DNA of 64,000 nucleotides from an uncultured Clostridia bacterium (lineage in GTDB: Bacteria > Bacillota > Clostridia > Christensenellales > UBA1242), in the NCBI GenBank assembly GCA_934772525.1, contig CAKVMI010000003.1:1-64000 (forward strand), given 5' to 3'. Under the pieces are notes generated by a model. That model saw only the letters and a program-made list of their open reading frames with translations. It was not told the DNA's origin and did no database searches. Made by a program: the position numbers and the translations under genes. Below are positions 18,524 to 27,002 of the stretch, in pieces; position 1 is the first letter of the stretch; each line of letters starts with the position of its first letter.

Positions 18524-19498
18524 TTATTCTTGATTACCATTGTCATTTATGGTTTTATCTTCAATGCTATCTTTTAAACAATTTAACGCATAATTGTGTG
18601 CAATATAATTTCTAAACTTTCTAATATCGTCAAAATCCGTTTGTTTAATTAGATTAATATTTAATTGTTCTTGTAATGTATTATAGAAATCTTGATAACG
18701 TTTTATATTGGGTTTTATATGATTGTTGAAATTTGATGACAACTCTGTAGTCTGTTTTAAAAACTCTAAAACAGTAAACAATTGATACACCGAAGAAGGA
18801 TCCTTAAGCTGACGACTAATATTATCAACAAATGCTTTAACTATTGCCAGATTAGTCTCGACCTTTTCAGGTTCAATAATAATTTGTTTGTCTAATGCCA
18901 TCAAAACTTCTCTATTTGCTCTATTTATTAGCTTCAATGCTTCTTTGTAATTAATATAGTCTATGTTATGAAAGTGCATCACATCATTCCTATAAGTATA
19001 TAATTCCCTGCAATATTCATTTAGTTTAAAGTTTGGCCAACATTTAGACAATTCAGTGTTCCACAGGCTGTTATCTGGTATTTTTTCAATTTCGTATCTT
19101 GTATAAAAACTTTTATCACGCATATTAATTGTTGTTGAAATAAACGACTTATCCGAAAACAAAATGCCAAATATATCCGATAAATCTGAAGATTCCAATA
19201 AAGAATACTGTAAAATTAAGTTTTGCTTATTGTGTTTTAATTTTGCATTTAAAGTATCTATCGCTTCTTTATATTTATCATTAGTGTCGCAGAATGCAAT
19301 ATTTAGCAACTTTCTCAAATTCAATTCAAATTTTTGAAATTTAGGGTATAAATTTCTGCAAAACATCTCACTAAAATCGTTATTTAATATTTCAAATCGA
19401 GTCATTTGTTGATTTAATAGTTCTTTTATTTCGTTTAACATTTCAAAAAATCCACCACAAGATTTGACACTATTATCCTTCGCAACAATTTCCAACAT
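18524..19498 (-). CDS. Protein with two HEPN-like R-N-x3-H motifs
   Basis: 324 residues, almost all helical, no membrane segment. Two copies of the HEPN RNase signature are visible: R170-N-D-V-M-H175 (in YRNDVMHFHNIDY) and R296-N-Y-I-A-H301 (in FRNYIAHNYAL). Each lies at the end of a helical region of about 120 residues, as expected for two tandem HEPN domains. Many defence RNases and toxins use paired HEPN domains to form the active site. An in-frame ATG at codon 20 (19441) has a better upstream purine stretch (GGTGG) and is an alternative start. No antitoxin-like nucleotidyltransferase is adjacent. The family is not recognised; the HEPN call is from motif and helix content. Confidence 0.6.
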   Translation of the reverse strand: MLEIVAKDNSVKSCGGFFEMLNEIKELLNQQMTRFEILNNDFSEMFCRNLYPKFQKFELNLRKLLNIAFCDTNDKYKEAIDTLNAKLKHNKQNLILQYSLLESSDLSDIFGILFSDKSFISTTINMRDKSFYTRYEIEKIPDNSLWNTELSKCWPNFKLNEYCRELYTYRNDVMHFHNIDYINYKEALKLINRANREVLMALDKQIIIEPEKVETNLAIVKAFVDNISRQLKDPSSVYQLFTVLEFLKQTTELSSNFNNHIKPNIKRYQDFYNTLQEQLNINLIKQTDFDDIRKFRNYIAHNYALNCLKDSIEDKTINDNGNQE

Positions 19499-19872
19499 AT
19501 AATTATCGATTCCATGTAGTTTACTTTTTGAATATATAAGGTTTTTGTTTTTATCTAAAACTTCTATAATATTACTTTTTATTTCTTTATTTATTAAAAT
19601 TGCAACTTTTTAAAATTGCAACTTTCATAATTTATCCTCAATAAAATTATAACATAAAACCCACTAAAAACATACATTTTTGTTATAATTTTCTAAAAAA
19701 TAAAAAGGATGTTCAGTAAGTCCTGAAAAGTAAAAGTGAGAAGATAAGGCAGGACTGAAAGCCAAATACATATAATAAAATCTTATAAAATAACTATATT
19801 CTGATTAAATTGTAAAAATAATACAAACTCTTATAATACAATTTTAGGAAAAATTGCAGTAGAAAAACACAC

Positions 19873-20124
19873 TCATTAAAATCACTTGAAAAGCAAAATA
19901 TTATAAATTTCTTAAAAATATATTCAAGTAACGATTTTGATAGCGTTAGAGATCGAAATGACTTTTTAAACAATTTTATTTTAAGTGTAAATTTATATGA
20001 TGATAGGATTACTATTGTTTATAATACGAGTCTAAACCCAACTGAAGAAATATATAATAAGCTCAATTATAGCCCAAATAACAATGATAATAATGGTAGC
20101 ACTACATTTATAAAACCAAACTAA
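19873..20124 (+). pseudogene. 3' remnant of a large serine recombinase
   Basis: The frame starting near 19873 reads SLKSLEKQNIINFLKIYSSN and continues to DFLNNFILSVNLYDDRITIV-YNTS before a stop at 20122-20124. The pattern K-Q-x2-I-x3-L, then F-x3-V-x-L-Y-D-D-x-I-x-I-x-Y-N, is the C-terminal end of site-specific serine recombinases of Gram-positive integrative elements. The catalytic resolvase domain and the zinc ribbon are absent; upstream sequence (19500-19860) is stop-rich. It is evidence that an integrative element once occupied the island. Confidence 0.6.
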
Positions 20125-20135
20125 GTCTTGAAAAT

Positions 20136-20245
20136 AGACAAGAAAAAGTCGCTTAAACTCTGATGAGTTCAACCGACTATTGTCTGGCGGAGTCAATGCT
20201 ATCCAATTCTAACTTTAAGATGTATGTTTGTGATAGGTGGGTTAA
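20136..20245 (-). repeat. Dispersed hairpin element, copy D (variant stem)
   Basis: The stem differs from the other copies (AGTCGCTTAAACTC with a partner near 20165-20178 around TGATGAGTT) but is followed in the same way by TGGCGGAG (20185-20192) and then by a block nearly identical to copy A: TCAATGCTATCCAATTCTAA followed by CTTTAA and GATAGGTGGGT. It ends just after the stop of the gene at 20254 and can terminate it. Confidence 0.65.
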
Positions 20246-20253
20246 GGTTTTAA

Positions 20254-21135
20254 TTAAAATTGGCTAAAATCCTTTTTTAAGGCAATTATTCCGTTTTCAT
20301 ATTCATGTTTAAAACTTTCAAAATTTTGATATTCTTTATTCCATTTTTTTAAATCATCATCTAGTATTTTTAACATTTCACTGGTATTATGTTTAAAGTC
20401 TATTTCACATTTATTAAAAAATGCTTTGTGATAAGCATAAAAAGTAAACATATCTTGTCTTAAATATGCAGAATATTCGTTTGGCGATATGCCTGCACAC
20501 AAAGTTATATCGACATATTGATTCCCTACAAAATCCTGTTTCCAAAAATTCCCATTTTCATCTCTAAAGTAAATATTAAAACAAATATCTTTTAAATGAT
20601 TGTTTGTTTTGGGATAATGAACATTAATTTGACATATAGAATTTTTTCCCAAATTACCTTGAAACAAAACTATATGATTGTAATAGTGTTTAAATGAATT
20701 CCAATTGTATATATCAGATTCACCATATAACAAAATATTATTTTCTTCTGTTGTAATAAAAGCTCTTGTTATTTTTTTATTGCCAATATTTTTTAGAAAT
20801 ATTGAATATTTACACCACACATTATCATTTTTATAATCTGTCGTAAACTCATATTCTATCTCTGTGGGGCTGATAAGCTTGTATTTTTCAATAGGCAATA
20901 AAAATACATTACAACTCATTTCTACATTTGTTTTTTGTTTTGCCAAATCTAAAATTGGACGATTTTTTACTATTTGTAAATTTTCATCAATTGTTTTCAA
21001 CCTTTTTTCTTCATTTTTTAATCTTTTTTCATTATTTAAAGTAAGTTTTACTCCTAAAAAGGTAAATAGTCCTCCTAATAAACCACCTATTATAGATGAT
21101 AAAATAGGAATAAAAATTCCTGTCCAAACTTCCAT
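20254..21135 (-). CDS. Membrane-anchored coiled-coil protein of unknown function
   Basis: 293 residues from the ATG at 21135, which is preferred over the longer frame to 21165 because AAGGAG sits eight bases before it. There is one N-terminal helix rich in glycine (FIPILSSIIGGLLGGLFTFLGV), then a charged coiled coil (EKRLKNEEKRLKTIDENL) and a C-terminal domain with many aromatic residues. No catalytic motif seen. Proteins of this shape occur repeatedly in gut Bacillota accessory regions; I do not assign a role. Confidence 0.7.
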   Translation of the reverse strand: MEVWTGIFIPILSSIIGGLLGGLFTFLGVKLTLNNEKRLKNEEKRLKTIDENLQIVKNRPILDLAKQKTNVEMSCNVFLLPIEKYKLISPTEIEYEFTTDYKNDNVWCKYSIFLKNIGNKKITRAFITTEENNILLYGESDIYNWNSFKHYYNHIVLFQGNLGKNSICQINVHYPKTNNHLKDICFNIYFRDENGNFWKQDFVGNQYVDITLCAGISPNEYSAYLRQDMFTFYAYHKAFFNKCEIDFKHNTSEMLKILDDDLKKWNKEYQNFESFKHEYENGIIALKKDFSQF

Positions 21136-21236
21136 ATACGCTTCTCCTTGTATTAAGTATAGCATAAAAATAAGAATTTTGTATATATTTCAACAAAAAA
21201 AGAAAAAGTATTTTTCAACTCCTTCTCGTGGGTGTT

Positions 21237-21479
21237 TTATTGATTGTTTCGCAAGTAAGAATAAACTTCTTTTGCGGTAAGATTTTGAGAGTTGCCAAAT
21301 GTTTCGGCAAAGTTTTTTAAGTCGGTTGCAAACATTAAACTTATTCGTTTAAGTTGCAAGTAAGATAAACTTGCTTTACCTAATTTTAAAGTATTTTCTT
21401 CAAAATTAAATTTGGCTGTGTTCTCTTGTAATTCTTCACAATCAACAAAACATTTTGTTTTGGTATCAGTCATAAGCAT
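21237..21479 (-). CDS. 80-residue duplicated protein, copy 2
   Basis: Paralogue of 13428-13670. Identical N-terminal 27 residues except none in the first 25; differences cluster in the middle (SYLQ in place of LNQQ) and near the C-terminus. The preceding repeat element is duplicated with it. Its start codons ATG-CTT-ATG overlap the end of an open frame running through the repeat (tail ENINAYD), a coupling also present at copy 1. No known domain. Confidence 0.5.
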   Translation of the reverse strand: MLMTDTKTKCFVDCEELQENTAKFNFEENTLKLGKASLSYLQLKRISLMFATDLKNFAETFGNSQNLTAKEVYSYLRNNQ

Positions 21480-21690
21480 TTATATTTTCATATAAAAACT
21501 TGTTAGCAACGATACCAATTTCAATCCAGACTTCAATTATGAAGTCCACTTGTAAATTTATCCAATTTAAGCGAGATGGATTTTCAATCTTTGGTTTTTC
21601 AAAAGGAATAATTGCACCAAAACATTTATGTAAAAAACTGCACGCATTTCTCATTTTCACGAGGGTGCGTACAGTTCTTTTTTTGGGTGG
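21480..21690 (-). repeat. Dispersed hairpin element, copy C
   Basis: Stem ACTGCACGCA (21637-21646) with TGCGTACAGT (21666-21675), inner CTC/GAG pair in the loop, T tract on the minus strand, and the long tail shared with copy B. The TGGCGGAG core is lost here (TGGGTGG in its place). It lies 35 nt after the superoxide reductase stop and can terminate that gene. Confidence 0.7.
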
Positions 21691-21709
21691 GTTATAGGCC
21701 AATATTCTA

Positions 21710-22084
21710 TCAGCCTTTCCATAAACCATGTAAATTACAATATGCGAAAACTGCTTCAATTTTTTCTTCTTTGTTTATATTAAATGTAACAATTGGCTCA
21801 GTGTTGGAAGATAGTCTTTTAAACTGATTCCCTTTGTTTGTTTGGAGTTTAACCCATTCAATATAATGTTCTGGTGTCATTGGATGTGGAATTGTACCAA
21901 TATTTACAGTAACCTTGCCACATTTAACAGAATAAACAGGCACATGTTTTTCTTTTGCTCCGTCATTGATGTTTGGTTTAAGCACTTCCATCCTCTTGCC
22001 ACAGCATATTAGTGGTGCTCCGCTATCGTTAACCTTTACCACAATATTTCCGCAGTGTTTACAATAATGAAAATTTTGTTCCAT
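21710..22084 (-). CDS. dfx: Desulfoferrodoxin (superoxide reductase)
   Basis: 124 residues, two-domain class. The rubredoxin-like Dx domain has C8-x2-C11 and the adjacent pair C27-C28 (centre I iron). The superoxide reductase domain carries the E-K-H-V-P segment, H-P-M in IPHPMTPEH, and the C-N-L-H-G ending that supplies the cysteine and histidine ligands of the catalytic centre II iron. It reduces superoxide to hydrogen peroxide in the cytoplasm of anaerobes. Its own ribosome site (AAAGGAGAAATAAAAA) is clear. A marker of an anaerobic lifestyle. Confidence 0.93.
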   Translation of the reverse strand: MEQNFHYCKHCGNIVVKVNDSGAPLICCGKRMEVLKPNINDGAKEKHVPVYSVKCGKVTVNIGTIPHPMTPEHYIEWVKLQTNKGNQFKRLSSNTEPIVTFNINKEEKIEAVFAYCNLHGLWKG

Positions 22085-22690
22085 TTTTTATTTCTCCTTT
22101 TGTTTTTTTGATTGCCAAGTGGAGTAAAACACGAGTTTCTTGCAATCTTATGATAATTATACCATAAGATTTTTTATTTTGCACTTATAAATTTGATTTT
22201 TAAATACAAAAGAACAACAATTTGTTTATATAATTGCTCAAAATTTAGATTATTGCTAGAAATTTTGCGAATAATTAATCTTTAGATACAAATAAGAAGA
22301 TTTTAAGATATAATATAAATATAAATTGTGCTTTTTTTCAAAAATGTTAGGCAAAACAATGCACAATTATGCAATTGAGAACATTACTTAACCAAGAATT
22401 GGAGCCTAAATAATGATTGATTTAATTAGAATTTAAGGGCTTAATATAAGCCAACAAATTAAAAAAGCAAAGAAAACAAAAGATAAAGGCTGTTTTTACA
22501 TTCACAAACCACTATTAAAGCAGATTTAATACCATCAAACCCCGATGTAAATTCGACAATTTTCTACGAGTTCTAACAAAAATGGAAAATTCTAACAAAA
22601 TTCTAACACGATTTTGGCTGGTATTTCTGTCGAAAGATGCAGTCTAAACAATATTTCAAAACCACAATATACGGGGCGAAATCCTAGAAA
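22085..22690. other. Gene-free region with possible decayed coding sequence
   Basis: No intact gene. From about 22440 to 22690 the plus strand gives interrupted reading such as ISQQIKKAKKTKDKG and NISKPQYTGRNPRK, which might be recombinase debris, but stops and frame changes prevent a firm call. TTCTAACAAAA is repeated three times near 22570-22610. Confidence 0.35.
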
Positions 22691-22698
22691 ATAAGAAA

Positions 22699-22723
22699 AA
22701 AGCACCATATTTGGTGCTTTTAT
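22699..22723 (-). terminator. Terminator after tRNA-Ser
   Basis: AAAGCACCA pairs with TGGTGCTTT; on the minus strand it is followed by a T-rich run. It begins a few bases after the encoded CCA of the tRNA. Confidence 0.85.
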
Positions 22724-22724
22724 A

Positions 22725-22814
22725 TGGCGGAGAGATAGGGATTCGAACCCCAGGAGGACTTGCACCCTCAACGGTTTTCAAGACCGCCGCTTTCGACCAC
22801 TCAGCCATCTCTCC
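22725..22814 (-). tRNA. tRNA-Ser(TGA)
   Basis: 90 nt with encoded CCA. Acceptor GGAGAGA pairs with TCTCTCC, discriminator G. The anticodon loop is CTTGAAA, giving anticodon TGA. A long variable arm (class II) is present and the T arm contains GGTTCGAATCC. Its 3' end, read on the plus strand as TGGCGGAGAGA, is repeated at 13946, a possible attachment relation. Confidence 0.95.
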
Positions 22815-22899
22815 ATATTTAATTAGTTGATTTAAGGTTTCAACATAGATATAATACCTAATTTTTAGTAAAAAATCAAGTGTTTTTTACAAATTTGTA

Positions 22900-23290
22900 A
22901 AATAAATTATCCAATTTGGTTCTTTTTCTCTTTAAAACACCAATTTATATTCGTTTTTTGCTTAATCATATTAACGAAAGTTGTTCTTTTAAATTATAAA
23001 CAAAAATTGTTTTATTCAATCTATAATCCTTTAAGACTACGGTTTACGTTCGTTTTTTACTTATTTTTATCAACTAAAGTGATTTTTTTAATTATAAGAA
23101 TAAATTATCTAATTGGTTCTGTTATCCATTTTAGACCATGGTGTATGTTTGTTTTTACTTATTTATATCAACGAAAGTGGTTTTGCAAATTTTTAAAAAG
23201 AAATTATGTAACTGGGTTTATTTTCTCTTTTAAACTCTAATTTACGTTCATATTTGCTTGATTTTTTTACCGAAAATGTTTTAGATTCTT
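22900..23290. repeat. 99-bp degenerate tandem repeat, about four units
   Basis: The anchor TTATATTCGTTTTTTGC (22944) recurs as TTACGTTCGTTTTTTAC (23044), GTATGTTTGTTTTTAC (23143) and TTACGTTCATATTTGC (23241), at spacings of 100, 99 and 98. Other conserved pieces per unit are TATCAACGAAAGTGGTTTT, AAATTATCTAATTGGTT and CATTTTAGACC. TTCGTT and AACGAA within a unit form inverted arms. It fills the gap between tRNA-Ser and sigF. No open frame is maintained with a ribosome site. Confidence 0.7.
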
Positions 23291-23347
23291 TCGGCAAATA
23301 CTTTTATTTCAATTTAAAGCCTAAACAATAATGCCATAACAACTTTG

Positions 23348-24085
23348 CTATGACATTATTTCTTTTAAGTTTTTAAGTACCTTTGCCTCAATTCTACTAA
23401 TCTGCACTTGACTAACCCCAAGCATTCGGGCAATTTCGGTTTGAGTCATTCCCCTAAAATATCTAAGTAAAATAATCTTCTTTGATTTTGGTTCCAACTT
23501 TTCTATATATTCTTTTAGCATTATTTTTTCAATATTTCCGTCTTCGTTATCTATATGCTTTAATTTGTCTATTAAATTCGGACTACTCTCGCTTTTATCC
23601 GCCGTTTTGTCGTACAAATACACCATACAAAATGCCGAATCAAGTGCCATAACAACATCCTGTTCATCAACTTCAAAAGTTTTTGCAAGGTCGGCAATTG
23701 TTGGCGACTCCAAATCTTTTTTCTTACACTCATCTAAATACTTATTAATTTTTTGAGATAATTGCTTTATTGATCTTGAAATTTTAATACTTCCATCATC
23801 TCTTAAAAAACGTTTAATTTCACCCGCAATCATCGGAACAGCGTAGGTTGAAAACTTTACCCCAAACTTACACGAAAAATTGTTAATTGCTTTTACAAAA
23901 CCAAGAGAGCCCAGTTGATAAAGATCATCGTATTCTACCCCACGACCGACAAATCTTCTAACAATGCTTTTTATTAACGGATAGTTTGAGTTTATTAGTT
24001 TTTCCTTCGCTTCTTGATCCCCTTCTTGCGCTAAATTAATAAGTTTTTCAGTTTCTTCTACCGAAAGCAACTGAAATTCACTCAT
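23348..24085 (-). CDS. sigF: RNA polymerase forespore sigma factor SigF
   Basis: 245 residues. Region 2: EYDDLYQLGSLGFVKAINNF and KFSTYAVPMIAGEIKRFLRDD; region 3 with KISRSIKQLSQKI; region 4 with RYFRGMTQTEIARMLGVSQVQISRIE. Size and the position downstream of spoIIAA-spoIIAB identify SigF rather than SigB or SigG. It directs early forespore transcription and is held inactive by the anti-sigma factor SpoIIAB. Its ATG overlaps the spoIIAB stop by 4 nt. Confidence 0.95.
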   Translation of the reverse strand: MSEFQLLSVEETEKLINLAQEGDQEAKEKLINSNYPLIKSIVRRFVGRGVEYDDLYQLGSLGFVKAINNFSCKFGVKFSTYAVPMIAGEIKRFLRDDGSIKISRSIKQLSQKINKYLDECKKKDLESPTIADLAKTFEVDEQDVVMALDSAFCMVYLYDKTADKSESSPNLIDKLKHIDNEDGNIEKIMLKEYIEKLEPKSKKIILLRYFRGMTQTEIARMLGVSQVQISRIEAKVLKNLKEIMS

Positions 24086-24555
24086 AGACTACACTCCGCT
24101 GACTTAATTTCTTTTACCATAGTTACGCAAGTCCCGTGCGGTTCTTCGCTCGTCACTTCTACACTATCCATAAATGTTTCCATAACCGTAAAGCCCATAC
24201 CCGAACGCTCTTCTTCGGGACGAGTTGTAAAAAATGGTTGCATAGCCTTTTTTATGTCTTTTATTCCAACACCTTGGTCTATTACCTTTAAAATTAAGGT
24301 ATTCCCTACAAGCGTCATATCTATGGTTATATCCCCATTCCCCTTATTGTATCCATGAACAATACAATTTGTTACCGCTTCACTAATTACCGTTTTAATA
24401 TCGCTAATTTCTTCTACGCTAGGGTTCAAATCTAGTAAAAAACTTGCCACCACATTACGTGCCAACTTCTCGTTTTCTGGCTTTGCCATCATTTTAATTT
24501 GCAAATGATTGTCCGCTTTTGCAAAATCTATATTTTTTTCATTAAATTCCTTCAT
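24082..24555 (-). CDS. spoIIAB: Anti-sigma F factor SpoIIAB
   Basis: 157 residues from ATG at 24555, which has AAGGAG six bases upstream; the longer TTG frame to 24573 is rejected because it contains that ribosome site. A GHKL/HATPase serine kinase: SEAVTNCIVHGYNKG (N box), V-I-D-Q-G-V-G-I (G1), E-E-R-S-G-M-G-F-T-V-M-E (G2). It binds SigF and phosphorylates SpoIIAA. Middle gene of the tricistronic sporulation operon. Confidence 0.95.
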   Translation of the reverse strand: MKEFNEKNIDFAKADNHLQIKMMAKPENEKLARNVVASFLLDLNPSVEEISDIKTVISEAVTNCIVHGYNKGNGDITIDMTLVGNTLILKVIDQGVGIKDIKKAMQPFFTTRPEEERSGMGFTVMETFMDSVEVTSEEPHGTCVTMVKEIKSAECSL

Positions 24556-24573
24556 TTTAACTCCTTTTAACAA

Positions 24574-24891
24574 TTATGCGACTTTCGGAATAATATTATA
24601 TATTCCCGTCATTTTTAAAATTCTATCCACCGTTTTATTCGGATTTTTTATTGAAAATGAAATTAGTGCAGGTTCAAATTTTTTGTACCTACCAATTAAA
24701 ACGCCTATACCCGTGCTATCCATAAATGACACATGCTCAAAATCTATTACAACTTGCGAAAATGGTTGCAGTTTAGAAAATATTGAATCAAGTTCACTTC
24801 TAACATCTACAGCCGTACAGTCGTCTAACTCGCCACAAAGACTAACAACACATGTATTACCACTACACTTATACAATATTTGCATACTCAC
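24574..24891 (-). CDS. spoIIAA: Anti-anti-sigma F factor SpoIIAA
   Basis: 105 residues, one STAS domain. The phosphorylated serine is S59 in F-M-D-S-T-G-I-G, equivalent to S58 of Bacillus subtilis. When dephosphorylated by SpoIIE it displaces SigF from SpoIIAB. First gene of the operon. The complete order AA-AB-F shows that this organism belongs to a sporulating lineage. Confidence 0.95.
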   Translation of the reverse strand: MSMQILYKCSGNTCVVSLCGELDDCTAVDVRSELDSIFSKLQPFSQVVIDFEHVSFMDSTGIGVLIGRYKKFEPALISFSIKNPNKTVDRILKMTGIYNIIPKVA

Positions 24892-24960
24892 TCCTTATAT
24901 TTTATCTAAACTAATTGTAACAATTTCAGCTACAACCTCCAACGCTTAAAATGTAGAAAG

Positions 24961-24992
24961 AAAAGGAACTTTGTCGAAAAGTCCCTTTCCTT
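24961..24992 (-). terminator. Terminator after transketolase
   Basis: AAAGGAACTTT and AAAGTCCCTTT form an 11-bp stem with one mismatch around GTCGA. T-rich runs flank both sides. It separates tkt from the sigF operon. Confidence 0.8.
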
Positions 24993-25034
24993 ATTTTTTC
25001 TATTAAATTTTTTTGTTTTTTTCGTTAAATTACA

Positions 25035-27002
25035 TTACTTCTTTAACATATTTTTTATTATATTTTCTACATTTTCGCTAGTGTAACCAAATTCTTTCAT
25101 AAGTTCTTCTCCACCGCCTGTATGTCCAAAACTTTTTATCTGCAAAGCAACTCCATCTAGCCCGACGTATTTATATACGCCGTCATCACTACTGGCTTCT
25201 ACAAACAATCTTTTTCTTATCTCAATTGGTAACAACTTTTGCTTCATAGTTTCTGGTTGAGCGTCAAACAAACTGAAACATGGCATACTTACCACCCTTG
25301 CATTTATACCACACTTTTTAAGACTTTCTTTTGCACTTTCGGCAAGTTCCACTTCACTACCGGTAGCCATAATTATGCAATCGGGCTTAATGGTTCGACC
25401 AATTTCATATGCACCACATGAAATATCCGTTCGGGTTTTTCCTCTTAAATTTTTAACCTTTTGACGAGTTAAACATATTATTGTAGGATTGGTGCTTTGT
25501 AACGCTATTTTATACGCTCCAACAGTTTCGTTAAAATCTGCTGGTCTTACAAAATTTATATTTGGCGTTGCTCTATACATTGAGTTGTATTCCACTGGCT
25601 GATGAGTAGCACCATCTTCTCCAACTGCAATGCTATCGTGCGACAATAAGTATATTACATTAGTATTCATCAACGCGCTCATTCGAATAGCGTGACGCAT
25701 ATAGTCAGAAAAAACCATAAACGTTGAGCAAACTACTCTAAACCCGCCATGCAATGCTATCCCATTACAAATACTAGCCATAGCGTGTTCACGAACACCA
25801 AAACAAAGATTTCTCCCATCTACATTTGTCGCACTGAAATTATCTCCGTCTATTTTGGTACCAATACTAGAAGATAAATCTGCCGAACCACTTAGTAAAT
25901 TTGGAATACGCTCCGCAAGTGAATGTAATATCTTTTTACTGCTAACTCTAGTAGCTTCATCTTCTGTAGAAACGAATTTAGTCCAATCTATATTTTGAGA
26001 ATAATAGTCTTCTAGCCATTTTTTTAATTCTTCATATTCACTAGGATAATACTTTTTGTATTTTTCTATCTTCTTTTGCTCGTTTTTAATATCTTCATTT
26101 TTTTGTTTTACGATTTCATTTAAGTACGCTTTTACACTTTCTTCAACTTCAAATTCGCCATAATTTATGCCTAAATTATGCTTAAATTCCAAAAGTTGTT
26201 CTGGAGAAAGTGGAGTTCCGTGTATTTTGCAACTACCCGCCATACAAGTTTTGTAGCCAATTGTTGTATTGATTTTAATAATTGTAGGACGGTGTTTTTC
26301 GGTTTTTGCGAGGCTAATAGCCTTTGCAATTTCGTCAGCATCGTTGCCATTTTTTACTTCTAAACAATTCCAACCGAGCGAATGATATCTCATCATCACA
26401 TCTTCTGTGAATGCAATATCTGTTCCGCCTTCTATAGTGATTTTATTACTATCATACAAAACTATTAATTTGTTTAATTCCAACGTTCCCGCAAGACTAG
26501 ACGCTTCATTGGTAATACCTTCCATCAAACTACCATCACCAGCAAAGCAATAAGTGTAGTGGTCAATTATATTAAAATCCTTCTTATTAAATCTACTAGC
26601 CAACTTTTTTTCTGCTATTGCCATACCAACAGCCATTGGTATGCCCTGCCCCAACGGCCCACCCGTTGCATCTACACCATATTCAGGATTAACACTAGGA
26701 TGACCTTTTGTAATACTACCACGTCTACGATAGTTTTTCAAGTCATCCATAGAATAATTATACCCAAACATATGAAGTGTTGCATAAAGCAAAGCGGATG
26801 CATGCCCAGCACACATCGTAAACCTATCCCTATTGAAATAATCTGGGGTTTCGGTACTAAACTTTAAGCCATTTTTAAATAACGAATAAAATATTGCACC
26901 CGCCCCAACGCTTACGCCAGTGTGACCAGATTTTGCATTACTAATTTCAGTTGCCGATAGATACCTTAAATTTGCTATTGCTTGTTCATCAATTTTTTTC
27001 AT
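25035..27002 (-). CDS. tkt: Transketolase
   Basis: 655 residues, full length. TPP-binding domain: substrate H in M-C-A-G-H-A-S near 70, G-G-P-L-G-Q-G, and the G-D-G-S-L-M-E-G...E-A...L-Y-D-S-N motif. The pyrimidine domain carries GVREHAM and the conserved S-H-D-S-I-A-V-G-E-D-G-A-T-H-Q-P segment. The C-terminal domain is also present (CIIMATGSEVELA). It transfers two-carbon units in the non-oxidative pentose phosphate pathway, consistent with rpiB, deoB and deoD elsewhere in the window. Monocistronic. Confidence 0.96.
   Translation of the reverse strand: MKKIDEQAIANLRYLSATEISNAKSGHTGVSVGAGAIFYSLFKNGLKFSTETPDYFNRDRFTMCAGHASALLYATLHMFGYNYSMDDLKNYRRRGSITKGHPSVNPEYGVDATGGPLGQGIPMAVGMAIAEKKLASRFNKKDFNIIDHYTYCFAGDGSLMEGITNEASSLAGTLELNKLIVLYDSNKITIEGGTDIAFTEDVMMRYHSLGWNCLEVKNGNDADEIAKAISLAKTEKHRPTIIKINTTIGYKTCMAGSCKIHGTPLSPEQLLEFKHNLGINYGEFEVEESVKAYLNEIVKQKNEDIKNEQKKIEKYKKYYPSEYEELKKWLEDYYSQNIDWTKFVSTEDEATRVSSKKILHSLAERIPNLLSGSADLSSSIGTKIDGDNFSATNVDGRNLCFGVREHAMASICNGIALHGGFRVVCSTFMVFSDYMRHAIRMSALMNTNVIYLLSHDSIAVGEDGATHQPVEYNSMYRATPNINFVRPADFNETVGAYKIALQSTNPTIICLTRQKVKNLRGKTRTDISCGAYEIGRTIKPDCIIMATGSEVELAESAKESLKKCGINARVVSMPCFSLFDAQPETMKQKLLPIEIRKRLFVEASSDDGVYKYVGLDGVALQIKSFGHTGGGEELMKEFGYTSENVENIIKNMLKK

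Noticed and set aside
22900..23290. CRISPR array
   Set aside because: Units are about 99 bp and degenerate throughout; no constant short repeat with unique spacers, and no cas genes.
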